Shown here: one piece after another, positions 21,707 through 31,504 of the stretch | Layout of the letters: the number at the start of each line of letters is the position of its first letter | How positions within the stretch are numbered: the first letter of the stretch is position 1 | NCBI RefSeq assembly: GCF_003545875.1 | Contig: NZ_QHCS01000001.1 | Location: 868,001 to 932,000, forward strand | DNA length: 64,000 nucleotides | Source of the DNA: Leptospira stimsonii | GTDB lineage: Bacteria; Spirochaetota; Leptospiria; Leptospirales; Leptospiraceae | Direction of reading: 5' to 3' | Program-made: the position numbers and the translations under genes | Notes under the pieces: model-generated | What the model was told of the DNA's origin: nothing | Seen by the model: the letters and a program-made list of their open reading frames with translations, nothing else | The model's database searches: none

Positions 21707-23050
21707 TTACGGAAAATTCTTTCTTACTGCTTCCTTGGAAACGTTTCCGTCCCAATCGGTTTGAATTAAGAGTGCATCAACGTATTGGGCCGGTTTTTTC
21801 TTTGTGTAAGAAAGGATGACGTAACCTTTCTCGTTTTTTAGAATTTTGCTCGCCATGTAAACCCTTTGAGAATGTTTCTTCTCCCAGATTTTTTTTCCGG
21901 AAGAATCAAACTTCACGAGAACCATCGGTCCTTCTCCGTCGGAAAGGATTCCTAAGAATCCTTGGTCGGGGGATTCGATGATCGGATCCAAAAAGTTTTG
22001 CCCACCTAATCTGTGTTTTACATCCCAAATCGTCTCTCCGTTGGGAGTAAGTTTTAAAAGCCATGCGGATTTGTTCCCTCCTCCGGAAATTCCTCCGGAT
22101 AAAAGGAGATTGCCGTCGGTAAGTCTTACTAGGGAAATGCCAAAGTCTTCCACTCCTTGAATTCCGAATTTTTTCTTCCAGAGAGGATTTCCGTCTTCAT
22201 CGTATCTCTGAACAATGATATCCCTCTGTGATTCTTTTCCGGATACGTTATCCGTGCTTACAACAAAAACGAATCCTCCGTCCGGTAAGGCGGCGAACGC
22301 ATCGGGAGCGAAGTTTAGATCGGGAATATATTTCGAATTCTTAATAGATCCATCCTTATCGAAAAGTGTGTATAAAAAGCTCGTTCTGATTTTAGTCGAA
22401 GTAACCGTTGTATTTCCTTCTTTTTCAATCGTTTCTATCTTATGTGAAACCGAGACGAGTCCCCTGAATTTTCCGTTCGAAAGTTCCTGCAAGTGAAAGA
22501 TTTGCGGATCTTCCGATCCGCAAAAGCCGTCGCAAAACGCACTCGCATTGATAAAACGGTCCACTACGAGGTCTCCTTGTGCATCGTGTTTTGAAAAAGA
22601 GAATTTTCGATTGAACGTAGAACTTCCGATCGTTCCTGCCGCGACGAAATTGCCGTCTTGAGTTACGGTCAAATGTTCTCCTCTATAACTTTCATGATTA
22701 TGAACCGCCATTGAATAGCCGTCCAAATCGACGGGTTTGCTCGGAAAAAGATACTTCCACCAAATCGGGTTCCCATTCGGGTCTAATTTCGCAACCCAGG
22801 CCGCGCTGTATTTCCGTTGTTCAATCTTAGAATTTAGATCTTGTTTTGCGCAATCATTGGCCGAACCTACAACGAGAAAGCTACCGTCTGCAAAAGAAGC
22901 AAGGCCGGAAGGAAGTTCTTCCGGACACTCATTCGGTTTGAGTCCGCTAAATTGTTCTCCCCCGAAGATCGTCATCCAAAGGGAAGTATTTTGAGCGAAA
23001 CTTGATGTACCAAGTAGAAGGAATAGTAAGAATAAAAACGATCGTTTCAT
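21707..23050 (-). CDS. exported beta-propeller protein
   Basis: 447 residues with a signal peptide (LLFLLLGTSSFAQ). Five or more repeats of the form xVxKxDxNGNxxWxK: AAWVAKLDPNGNPIWWKYL, IVQRYDEDGNPLWKKKFG, LLKLTPNGETIWDVKH, MVLVKFDSSGKKIWEKKH and a last TDWDGN, with GSFLVVGS / GNFVAAGT / GNLLLSGG strands in between. This is a delta-60/PQQ-like or SBBP-related propeller, periplasmic or surface-exposed. No catalytic motif is seen. Its stop lies 69 bp from the repeat at 21440. Confidence 0.8.
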   Translation of the reverse strand: MKRSFLFLLFLLLGTSSFAQNTSLWMTIFGGEQFSGLKPNECPEELPSGLASFADGSFLVVGSANDCAKQDLNSKIEQRKYSAAWVAKLDPNGNPIWWKYLFPSKPVDLDGYSMAVHNHESYRGEHLTVTQDGNFVAAGTIGSSTFNRKFSFSKHDAQGDLVVDRFINASAFCDGFCGSEDPQIFHLQELSNGKFRGLVSVSHKIETIEKEGNTTVTSTKIRTSFLYTLFDKDGSIKNSKYIPDLNFAPDAFAALPDGGFVFVVSTDNVSGKESQRDIIVQRYDEDGNPLWKKKFGIQGVEDFGISLVRLTDGNLLLSGGISGGGNKSAWLLKLTPNGETIWDVKHRLGGQNFLDPIIESPDQGFLGILSDGEGPMVLVKFDSSGKKIWEKKHSQRVYMASKILKNEKGYVILSYTKKKPAQYVDALLIQTDWDGNVSKEAVRKNFP

Positions 23051-23272
23051 AGTATGCGGGAGATCCTTGTGGAAAAAGAACTTTTAGAATGAATATAGAA
23101 TTGTAAAGAATTTATTTTGAATGGACGTTTAGCTATTATAGATAAAAACGTAAATCGAAGAACTGAATCGGCATCGATTTCAAAATCATATTTTGATATT
23201 TATAATTTCACACTCCGTTCAAAAGAACACGTAGGACTGTGAATATTTTTTCATATTACGAAGGATTACTGT

Positions 23273-24565
23273 ATGCAACCAACGGAAGATATTCTCGGCC
23301 AAAAAGAAAAACGTGCGTTTCGAATCGGTTATGTTTTAAGAATCATCATCGCCGCTTCCTTTATTCCACCCAGCCTGAACGTTTCACAAAGTAGTAAGGA
23401 AAGAATTTGGATTCTTATCTTATACGCAGGAACCGCGCTCGCCTCGACCTGTATGATTTGGTTCTTATCGAAGGAGCGATTTTGCCTGAAGGACGACAAT
23501 CGAATCGCGGGTTGGAGCGGTGTTCTTTTGGATATCTTGATTCTTTCGATCCTTCCTTGGACTTGGTATGATTCGGTGGGAGGGGAGGCGATTCCGAAAA
23601 CGTACCTAATGAAAACGGGTTTTATACCGGTCGCCGCCGTATTCATTTTGTTGAGCGGTTTATCTCTTAAACCGGTATATCCGATCTTAGTCTCTTTGGG
23701 ATCTGTCGCAATTTCCGTTTGGATGTTTTTATATGTTCAACGCGATCCGACTGTCGAATGGACTTCGAGTCTATCGGAAACGTTCTTATCTCCTAAGGCG
23801 AATCCGGAGTATTACTTTTCGATGACCGCCTTGGTTTTGTTATACGGAGGTCTCGTTTCTTTTATCTCCTTTACTGCAAGAACGCTTTTGAAAGAATCCG
23901 TTTTTCTGGAAAGAAAGAGTTCGCAGTTGGGGAGATATTTTTCTCCGGGAGTCATTCAAAGAATAACGGCGGAAGATAATCTCTTTGCACCCGGAGGTAG
24001 AATTCAAAATATCGCAGTGCTGTTTTGTGATATTCGAGATTTTACTTCGATTTCAGAAAAACTTTCTCCGGGCGAGGTGATTTCTTTTTTGACGGATTAC
24101 CATAAGGAAATGGTTCGTGCCGTTTTTGAAAACGGAGGTTCCGTCGATAAATTCATAGGCGACGGAATTTTAGTCACTTTCGGAATTCCCGAATCCTCCG
24201 AACAGGACTGTCTCAATGCGATGCGTGCGGGGATCGAAATGAAGAAGGCATTAAAAAAATTGAATATTACAAGATCTCAGAAAGGTCTATCGGAAATAAG
24301 GCAAGGAATCGGAATCCATTTCGGAGAGGCGATCTGCGGCAATATCGGAACCGAGGAAAGATTGGAATTTACGGTAATAGGGGATGCGGTGAACGCGGCT
24401 TCTCGAATCGAATCTGCATGCAAAGAATTGAATGTAGAATTTTTAGTTTCTCGGGAGGTTTTGGATCGTGTCGGTCCGGATTTTCATACGGTTGCAATCG
24501 GAGAAGTGAAAGTAAAAGGAAAGGAAAATCCTCTGAGCCTTCATTCCGTGATTCTACCGGATTGA
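23273..24565 (+). CDS. membrane class III adenylate/guanylate cyclase
   Basis: 430 residues: about six N-terminal transmembrane helices (roughly 19-205), a short linker RYFSPGVIQRI, then a class III cyclase domain. Metal-binding Asp residues are D253 (FCDIRDF) and D297 (KFIGDGI); the preceding Lys in KFIGD and the Thr in FTVIGD match adenylate-cyclase-type base selection; N374 and R378 (NAASR) are the transition-state pair. All needed residues are present, so it should form cAMP as a homodimer at the inner membrane. The spacing of catalytic residues equals that in the cyclase at 32147, indicating paralogy. Confidence 0.92.
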   Translation: MQPTEDILGQKEKRAFRIGYVLRIIIAASFIPPSLNVSQSSKERIWILILYAGTALASTCMIWFLSKERFCLKDDNRIAGWSGVLLDILILSILPWTWYDSVGGEAIPKTYLMKTGFIPVAAVFILLSGLSLKPVYPILVSLGSVAISVWMFLYVQRDPTVEWTSSLSETFLSPKANPEYYFSMTALVLLYGGLVSFISFTARTLLKESVFLERKSSQLGRYFSPGVIQRITAEDNLFAPGGRIQNIAVLFCDIRDFTSISEKLSPGEVISFLTDYHKEMVRAVFENGGSVDKFIGDGILVTFGIPESSEQDCLNAMRAGIEMKKALKKLNITRSQKGLSEIRQGIGIHFGEAICGNIGTEERLEFTVIGDAVNAASRIESACKELNVEFLVSREVLDRVGPDFHTVAIGEVKVKGKENPLSLHSVILPD

Positions 24566-24637
24566 ATTCCCTGTTCGCACGGAATTTTACGTAAAAATCG
24601 AGAAGCTTTTCAGATTCTTAAAAAATAAATTCTTAAA

Positions 24638-24678
24638 GTTTATACCTCAGGACAAGGTTTCTGCCGAGAGGTATAAAC
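24638..24678 (-). terminator. terminator-like inverted repeat
   Basis: GTTTATACCTC and GAGGTATAAAC form a perfect 11-bp stem around a 19-base loop, between convergent cyclase and PEBP genes. On the minus strand it runs into a T-rich tract, so it probably ends the PEBP transcript. Confidence 0.6.
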
Positions 24679-24698
24679 AAAATCGGTTTGAGTGACTC

Positions 24699-25244
24699 TT
24701 ATCTTCCGAATTTTGCGACGATTTTTGCTTCGCCGATTTTCAGTTGATTGATATAAAAGCCGATCAATGCTCCGGAAGAATTCTGATCTGCTCCTATTTT
24801 ATCTTTCAATGCGTAAACAGTGAAGATATAACGGTGTGGTTTGTCGCCTTTAGGAGGACAAGGTCCGCCATAACCGCCTGTTCCAAAATCGGTTCTGCTC
24901 TGAACAGCTTCTTTCGGTAAAAGATTCTTTTCGAGATTTCCCGCATTTGCAGGAAGAGAGGTTGTAGTCGCCGGGAGATTGAAAACGATCCAATGCCACC
25001 ATCCGCTTCCGGTCGGTGCATCCGGATCATAAACGGTGACAGCGATGCTCTTCGTATCCTTCGGAAGTCCGGACCAAGAAAGAGAAGGGGAAACGTTTCC
25101 ACCAGTACATCCGAAACTGTTAAACACTTGTTCCTCGGCGATTACTTTTCCCGCAGTGAGTTCGGGGCTTTTGAGTTGAAATGGCTCCGCTTGTAACACG
25201 GAAGCGGACAGTAAAAACGCCAGTGCAATTCCTTTGATTTTCAT
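24699..25244 (-). CDS. exported PEBP / YbhB-YbcL family protein
   Basis: 181 residues with a signal peptide (IALAFLLSASVLQA). The phosphatidylethanolamine-binding-protein signature is present: VYDPDAPTGSGWWHWIVFNL around residue 70 and YGGPCPPKGDKPHRYIFTVY around residue 125, with GNVSPSLSW before them. Bacterial YbhB/YbcL proteins are periplasmic; their ligand is unclear. Single gene facing the cyclase, with 184 bp to the next gene upstream. Confidence 0.92.
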   Translation of the reverse strand: MKIKGIALAFLLSASVLQAEPFQLKSPELTAGKVIAEEQVFNSFGCTGGNVSPSLSWSGLPKDTKSIAVTVYDPDAPTGSGWWHWIVFNLPATTTSLPANAGNLEKNLLPKEAVQSRTDFGTGGYGGPCPPKGDKPHRYIFTVYALKDKIGADQNSSGALIGFYINQLKIGEAKIVAKFGR

Positions 25245-25396
25245 GAATCGAAATTCTCCTTTCTAAACATACCTTATTCGGCAAGAAATTAGACTTTTTG
25301 CAATTCTTGTTTTAAGAATTTTGAAAAATTCTTAAAAATGTTTTTTTATCCGAAGCCGTGAGATCACAAACGACCAATTTTTAGGAAGAAAGACAA

Positions 25397-25415
25397 GCCC
25401 GATTGAAAATCGGGC
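25397..25415 (-). terminator. intrinsic terminator
   Basis: GCCCGATT and AATCGGGC form an 8-bp stem with a 3-base loop, 13 bp past the stop of the NmrA-like gene; a T-rich run follows on the minus strand. Confidence 0.75.
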
Positions 25416-25428
25416 GTTTCAAGAGTTT

Positions 25429-26280
25429 CTAATTCAACCAAGCTTTCTTATTATCGTTCGCATACTGATCGAAAGGAATCGGATCTTTTCCGGTGATTTC
25501 CTTTACAGCGTTTGAAACCGGAGCGGCGTGTCCGTCCTTTAGAGCGCCGGCGATATAAACCAAAACGTTCGCATAATCCTCCGGAACTCCTGCGCCTACT
25601 AAACCTTTTTTGAAATCTTCGGGTGTTATATCGGCGTAAGCGACGTTCAAGCCTGTAGCTTTCGATAATTTTTGAGCCACCTCTTCGTGAGTGATCGATT
25701 CCTTACCCGTAAGAGTAAAACCCTTTCCATTCGAAGAATCATTCAATAAAAGTGTAACAGCGGAAGAGGCGATATCTCTTGCATCGATAAAACTCGTTTT
25801 TGCGTTTCCACCGGGAAAATAGATTTTTTTATCTTTCAAAATACCGGAAATCCAGAACGTCTGAAAGTTCTGCATGAACCAATTAGGTCGAACGATATTG
25901 TAAGCAAGTCCTGAGTTTTCGAGAGAAATTTCCAACTTTCTAAACGGAAGATCTTCCGGTGAATGATCGATTCCAATCGCAGTCATGAGTACAACTTTTT
26001 GTAATTTTTTAGACTTAGCTTTTTCTATCCAAGGGTTTAAAACGCTGAATTGATCCGTATAACCGGGTGGGCAAAGAAAAAATGCCCGATCAACCTGGTC
26101 TAACACTTCCAGTCCAAGATTCGGCTGGGAAGCATCCGCTTTTACCCAGTGAAGGTTTTGCGCCTTTTTTCCGGAATCCGGGTTTCGAGTGCCGGCATAG
26201 ACTACATGACCTTTTTCTAATAAACTTTCGATCACTAAACCGGAAACGAGTCCACTCCCGGCAAATACAAAAATTTTCAT
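25429..26280 (-). CDS. NmrA-like NAD(P)-binding protein
   Basis: 283 residues of the atypical short-chain dehydrogenase type. The N-terminal nucleotide loop is degenerate, FVFAGSGLVSGLVIESLL, compared with GxxGxxG. ARDIASSAVTLLL and GKGFTLTGKESITHEEVAQK follow the NmrA/QOR2 order, as does VRPNWFMQNF. Such proteins sense redox state or reduce quinones. It is transcribed divergently from the AraC regulator at 26404 with 123 bp between, so it may be that regulator's target. Confidence 0.85.
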   Translation of the reverse strand: MKIFVFAGSGLVSGLVIESLLEKGHVVYAGTRNPDSGKKAQNLHWVKADASQPNLGLEVLDQVDRAFFLCPPGYTDQFSVLNPWIEKAKSKKLQKVVLMTAIGIDHSPEDLPFRKLEISLENSGLAYNIVRPNWFMQNFQTFWISGILKDKKIYFPGGNAKTSFIDARDIASSAVTLLLNDSSNGKGFTLTGKESITHEEVAQKLSKATGLNVAYADITPEDFKKGLVGAGVPEDYANVLVYIAGALKDGHAAPVSNAVKEITGKDPIPFDQYANDNKKAWLN

Positions 26281-26403
26281 AATTCATTCTCCTAAAAAGA
26301 TAATAACCGAAATGGAAGAATTTGGCTATGTCTTAGAATCTAAAAAGCATATCCAATCGTATAAAGGGGTCGACTTTAGGATATTTGCTGTTAGAATCGG
26401 CTT

Positions 26404-27315
26404 ATGGATTTACTTTCTGAAATTCTTACTGCGGCCGCATGGAAAACCGATATTCTTGCGAGAAGATCGATGTATCAAGCTTGGGGGCTTCGTTTTCCCT
26501 GTGAAAGAAGCGGCGGATTTCATTTGCTTTCTCAAGGTTCTTGTTTTGTCCGTTTTCAAGGAAAGTGTATTCCTTTAGAAAAGGGCGATATTCTATTTAT
26601 CGCGAAGGGATTCAATCACGAGTTAGTGTCCTCTCCGAACCACAAAGCGATGGATATTCGTAAATTCAACGAGCTCTTGAAAAAGGATCCCAAGTCATTG
26701 GGAATTCCGATCACAACTTTTGTTTCGGTCCGGTATGAGGTCCCGGAGACGACGCAACATCCATTCTTTCTCGAACTTCCGGATCATATTCTTATTCGTT
26801 CCGGTGAAATCCCTCCGCATCACCCGTTGCATACGACTTTGATTCTGATTTCTCAGGAAGTCGACTTGGAATTAGGGTCGGATCTGATTCTTCAAAGATT
26901 GACCGATATTCTTCTGTATTACGTTATACGCCATTGGTTGGAAACGCATCCTTCCTCTTCGCCCGGCTGGAGAAACGCTTTTAGAGATGAAAAAATTCTT
27001 GCGGCGTTGGAAGCGATTCACAAAAGACCTGCACATTCTTGGACGTTGGAGAATCTCGCGAAGGCGATCGGGATTTCAAGGGCTTCTCTTGCGAATCGTT
27101 TTCGAGACGTTTTGGGCTGTACTCCGATGGACTATCTCGCGAGACTTCGGATTGAAAAAGGGAGAACTCTGATCCAAGATCAAGGGGCTACTCTGGAAGA
27201 AGTCGCAAGGATCGTGGGATATTCCTCCGCATTCGCATTTTCAAAAGCGTTCAAAAGAATTCACGGTGTTTCACCGAGAAAAGAAGAGGCGCAAAAGGTC
27301 CGCTATGTTTCCTGA
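26404..27315 (+). CDS. AraC family regulator with cupin domain
   Basis: 303 residues. The N-terminal half is the cupin type common in AraC regulators next to oxidoreductases (FHLLSQGSCFVRFQGKCIPL, then KGDILFIAKGFNHELVS). The C-terminal AraC domain has LENLAKAIGISRASLANRFR and LEEVARIVGYSSAFAFSKAF with the closing GVSPR. The divergent NmrA-like gene is the most likely target. Confident at family level; effector unknown. Confidence 0.9.
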   Translation: MDLLSEILTAAAWKTDILARRSMYQAWGLRFPCERSGGFHLLSQGSCFVRFQGKCIPLEKGDILFIAKGFNHELVSSPNHKAMDIRKFNELLKKDPKSLGIPITTFVSVRYEVPETTQHPFFLELPDHILIRSGEIPPHHPLHTTLILISQEVDLELGSDLILQRLTDILLYYVIRHWLETHPSSSPGWRNAFRDEKILAALEAIHKRPAHSWTLENLAKAIGISRASLANRFRDVLGCTPMDYLARLRIEKGRTLIQDQGATLEEVARIVGYSSAFAFSKAFKRIHGVSPRKEEAQKVRYVS

Positions 27316-27708
27316 AAGAAAGATTGAATCTCGACATTCGTTTTCAGTTTGCTCTTTCTTTTCAGATTCCGAATCTATAAGAATGAACTAAATTTTCGGT
27401 TAATACGGAATTTCGCAGTTGAATCGTCTCTGTTATCGAAATTCTTTCTTGTGGAAAAATGTTTTTCTCTGAGTAAAGTTTCGGTTCGATCACGCTCTTA
27501 GGTCGTTTGCTCATCACTTATAATCTTATCATCGAAAAATAAGATTCTATATCGGAATCGATTCTTCTATTTTGATAAACGAATCCGCTTTTGGAAATTC
27601 ATTCGAATCCGTTTCGTTTTTTACTTTGGAAATAAATAATTGTTTCTCGTTTTTTGGAATGTGCAAACCCTTGCTGGAATTCCATAGGAATACGGGAGAA
27701 AGGATTGC
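27316..27708. other. 393-bp intergenic region
   Basis: AT-rich DNA with no open frame of coding character and no convincing hairpin. It must hold the 3' end of the AraC transcript and the promoter of the decayed cyclase gene, but I cannot place either precisely. Confidence 0.5.
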
Positions 27709-29748
27709 GTGAGAATATTGCGGGTTATTGTACTATTGTTTCTTTTTCTATCAGTTCCAATTTTTGGAGAACGAATCCCTTTAGAGGATGATCAAGTTCG
27801 ATTAGGGCCTTATTCTCAAATTTTAGAAGATGCGGATTCTAATTTTACGATCGATTCGGTACAGGGTATTTCGTTTCAAAAATCCGATCAAACAAATCCT
27901 TCTTTTGGTTTTACGAAATCATCCTATTGGTTGAAGTTTACACTTTTCAACAGCGAAGCAAATACTCGTGAAAAAATGATCGAAGTAACCTTTCCCCTCA
28001 TCGACGAGATCGTATTCTATACCCCGAGTTCGGAAGGTTATAAAGGGATCACGGTTGGAATTACAAAACCTTTTAAGGAAAGGCCGATCGAAAGTCACAC
28101 TTTTGTTTTTCCGATTCAGGTTCCACCTGGAGAATCCACCTATTTTTTTCGATTTAAGAACGACGATAGTATGCAGATGCCCTTGATACTCTGGGAGCCG
28201 ACCGCGTTTTATAATAATATTATAGATATTTAATATATCAACGGAATTTATTTCGGAATCTTAATCGCGATGGCCGTTTATAATCTTTTCCTTTTATTAA
28301 CGGTCAGGGACAAAAGCTATTTCTATTACGTCTTCTATATTGTCTGCTTCGCACTTTTTCTCATGTCTCAATACGGTTTTGCTTATGAATATTTTTGGCA
28401 TGAATTTTCTTGGGGCGCTCGACGGATGAATCCTTTTTTAGCAGGTCTTTTAGAATTGAGTATTCTTCTGTTCACGCGGGATTTTTTGGATACAAAAAAC
28501 ACGTTTCCGTCCCTGCATAAATTCAATCAGATAATGATCGGACTTTGCGCACTTGCATCGATCTCTTCATTTTTTGTAAGTTTGACACAAGCCGCTTTTC
28601 GAGTCGCGATCTTAGGTTTGTTTACCGTGTTTTCGATTCTCGGCTTCGGAATAAAAGCATTGTTAGGCGACTTTCGACGGCTCGTTATTTTATGATCGCA
28701 TTTTCGGCTTTGCTCATCGGTGGAGTGTTTTACGCGCTCAAAACCATAGGTTCAATCCCCGTAAACTTTATGACTGAATTCAGTATGCAGATCGGTTCCG
28801 GCTTGGAAGTCACTTTGCTTTCTTTGGGGTTAGGGGATAGAATTTTCTTACTAATCAAGGACAAACAGGAAGCCCAAAAAGAACTTATAAGGGAACAAAA
28901 GGACTCGATCGAAAAACAAGCGCGTCTGAACGAATCGTTCGCAAGATTTGTTCAGACGAAACCCATCAATCTATTGGGAAAGAACGAAGTGATCCAAGTC
29001 TCTCTTGGAGATCAGATCCAAAAGGAGATGACCGTTTTATTATCCGATATTCGATCGTTTACGGAGCTTTCGGAGACGATGAGCCCTCAGGAGAATTTTA
29101 ATTTTTTAAACTCCTACCTGGAAAGGATGACTCTCGCAGTGGAAAAACATTCGGGAACCATCGATAAATTTATCGGAGACGCTATCATGGCTCTTTTCGA
29201 AACCGACACCGGTGACGGTTTAATGGCGGCGATGGAAATGCATCGCCAACTAAAGGCGTATAACGTGGACCGAAATCTTCAAGGATATAAAGCCATCGAG
29301 ACCGGAATTGCCGTTTACAAAGGACCGGTGATGTTAGGAACCATAGGCTCTAACAACCGATGGAGTAACCGTAATTTCGGATACGGTCAAAACTGCCTCG
29401 CGGATAGAAGGCCTTACTAAAATCTACGGAGCTAAAATTCTTCTCAGTGAAACCGCTTTTTTCTCGTTAAGGGATCCGTCGATTTTTCTCTATCGATACT
29501 TAGGAAGAGCATTTGTAAAAGGAAAAAAAGAAGATCTTGCCGTTTTGGAATTTTGCGACAAGGAAAGCGAGGACGCCGAAAAATTCTTCAAGGCGAAAGC
29601 AAAGTTTGAAAAGGGAGTTTTGAGCTATTTCCAAAACGATTATAAGAATGCGGAAGAATTTTTTGCGGAAGTGTAGCAAGAATTTCCTACGGACTTGGCT
29701 TCTTCTTGGTATTGGAACGCTAGTCGAAGTTCCGCAAAGGCTGTATGA
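27709..29748 (+). pseudogene. decayed 7TMR-DISM class III cyclase
   Basis: A GTG start with GGAGAAAGG upstream opens a signal peptide and an extracellular 7TMR-DISMED2-like domain, which ends at an in-frame TAA (28231-28233). The same frame continues with a 7TMR-DISM membrane domain to about 28675, then shifts frame into the last helices, a coiled linker and the cyclase domain (LLSDIRSFTELSE, TIDKFIGDAIMALF), then shifts back near 29357 to finish with TVISDTVKTASRIEG and a TPR-like tail that carries one more in-frame TAG (29674-29676). Four lesions make it a pseudogene. The Asp metal ligands are still encoded; the Asn of the NxxSR motif is Lys. Confidence 0.88.
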
Positions 29749-29994
29749 TTCTTTTTTTTTGTCGCATTTGGATTCGAATCAGGAATCAAAGTGTGGTTTT
29801 GAATATAGATTTTACAGTGAATAAAATATATTCGAAAGAATTTATTTCAATTCCATTGAATTTCTTCGCTTAACAATTCGTTCTTTTTGATTAATGGAAG
29901 AAGGGAAGAATCATACATTAGGATATGATAATTTACCTTTTATAAGGAAGGAATTGAAAGGCACTGATCTAAACAAGCGAGTGGAATCAACGTT

Positions 29995-30669
29995 TTAAAG
30001 TGAAAATGGAATCATCGCTCTCAGGCTCTCGTCTTGGATTAATTCTGGATGTAACGCCCAGGATTGACCGGGAGGGAGAGACTTCGTTTTAGAAGTGATG
30101 GTTCGTGTTCTTGTTTTCAAAGTTTCACCGATTGTTTTGGGATCCGATACGAGTTTGTCCGGAATTCCGTCTTTGTTCGAGTCTAACTCCATCCTTTCCA
30201 GAGGAAAAATCCAAATGTCCGGTCTTTGATCCTTATCGGAATCGATTTCGATTCGAGCTACGATGTTAGACGTCACTTTCGGTTTTGCAAAGCGGTTGTA
30301 GTATTGGGTCGTTTCAAAATAACCGTCCAAGTCTCGATCCGCTTTTTCGATCATCTTTACGTTTTCTGGTCCGAACCAGATCTTTATATCAACTTTTTGA
30401 GGATCTTTGGAAGCGATCTCATTGTATAATTCTTGGTAGGATTTTGGATCCTTCGCATCCATTTTCAACCACATCCAATCATCAGGAAAATCCTTTTGAT
30501 TCTCGAATGTTTCCATAAAGATAGCGATCTTAGAATCATTTTTTGTATAGAGTCTGTTTTCGATTTTTCCGTCGTCATTTCGATCGTAAGAGATCGTTTC
30601 AAACGGTTGATTGCATGTTAAAAGTAGAAATGACAGGGCACTCTGTAGAATCTTTTTATGAATGAACAT
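29995..30669 (-). CDS. lipoprotein with EF-hand-like calcium loops
   Basis: 224 residues. The signal ends in SFLLLTCNQ, a plausible lipobox (Cys19). The mature part holds four acidic loops of the DxDxDG type: DRNDDGKIENR, DRDLDGYFETT, DSDKDQRPDIW and DSNKDGIPDK, spaced unevenly. Such loops bind calcium in EF-hand-like or thrombospondin-type-3-like proteins. No known whole-length family is recognised. It is separated from the next lipoprotein gene by that gene's terminator, so each is probably transcribed alone. Confidence 0.75.
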   Translation of the reverse strand: MFIHKKILQSALSFLLLTCNQPFETISYDRNDDGKIENRLYTKNDSKIAIFMETFENQKDFPDDWMWLKMDAKDPKSYQELYNEIASKDPQKVDIKIWFGPENVKMIEKADRDLDGYFETTQYYNRFAKPKVTSNIVARIEIDSDKDQRPDIWIFPLERMELDSNKDGIPDKLVSDPKTIGETLKTRTRTITSKTKSLPPGQSWALHPELIQDESLRAMIPFSL

Positions 30670-30699
30670 TGGTATTTCATAAACTCAATCGTATTTTCT

Positions 30700-30729
30700 A
30701 GAAAGTTATCCGGTGAAGGATAACTTTCT
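30700..30729 (-). terminator. intrinsic terminator
   Basis: AGAAAGTTATCC and GGATAACTTTCT form a perfect 12-bp stem with a 6-base loop, downstream of the minus-strand lipoprotein gene that ends at 30752. Confidence 0.75.
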
Positions 30730-30751
30730 GAAAATCAGATTTGAACTCAAA

Positions 30752-31504
30752 TTAGAATTGAGTATTCAGTGTTGCGCAAGTGCTTGTTACGGCGGCGCCG
30801 CTACCATAAGTGCACTGAGCTTGTGCGAGTTTTGTAATTTTTGCTTTTGTGGTCGCAGTTTGGTCATAAGTATAAACACCGGCGTAGTCCGTGGCAATTT
30901 TGTTTCCGACCGCAGTTAGGCACGCCGCATCACCTGCGCCTGTAGCCGCAGTTGAGAGGTAAGTGATCGGAGTAAGAGCTTTTAGCAGGTCGACGCTTAA
31001 CAGGTTAAGCGCTAATACTTCTGCTTGCGAGAATCCCAGCGGTGATAGCGCGGTGTTTAACGCTACAATACCTTCGACTCTTAGATCGGCGATTGGAAAG
31101 TATCTGGTTTTTTCGGCGTTTGTGTCAAACGTACTCTGAGCCGTTGCTGACGTGTTTACTGCATTTTTTGCAGTTGTGAGTGCAGTCTTAGTGTTTGCAG
31201 TGCATCCCAAAGACGTGGCAAGAGTTTGGGCCGCGTCGTAGTTCGCCTGCGTGAGTAACGTGTTTGCCGCTAAGGAAGATCCGGTAATTGTCGCTTGGTT
31301 ACATCCTCCTTTTGGAATTACGGTCAAATTTGCGGTAAAGAGTGTAGAACTTGTTCTCGTTACCACAGCGCAATTTCCTGAAGTTTGATCCAAGAGGAAA
31401 AGTAAAGCGGCAGTAGCGGTGTTGTCATCCTTGTCTTTTTTGCAGGCAGACAAAAACATTGTCAGAGCAAGCAAGAATACAAGTCCAGTTTTTGATTTCT
31501 TCAT
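30752..31504 (-). CDS. putative lipoprotein, low complexity
   Basis: 250 residues. The signal ends in TMFLSACKKDKD, a canonical lipobox (Cys21). The mature sequence is unusually rich in Ala and Thr (over a third of residues), with helix-forming Ala/Thr/Leu runs and five or six Cys (SGNC, GGC, LGC, AAC, AQC, STC), probably disulfide-bonded. Start ATG at 31504 has GGAG-like bases upstream. Not recognised beyond being a surface or periplasmic lipoprotein of Leptospira type. Confidence 0.75.
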   Translation of the reverse strand: MKKSKTGLVFLLALTMFLSACKKDKDDNTATAALLFLLDQTSGNCAVVTRTSSTLFTANLTVIPKGGCNQATITGSSLAANTLLTQANYDAAQTLATSLGCTANTKTALTTAKNAVNTSATAQSTFDTNAEKTRYFPIADLRVEGIVALNTALSPLGFSQAEVLALNLLSVDLLKALTPITYLSTAATGAGDAACLTAVGNKIATDYAGVYTYDQTATTKAKITKLAQAQCTYGSGAAVTSTCATLNTQF

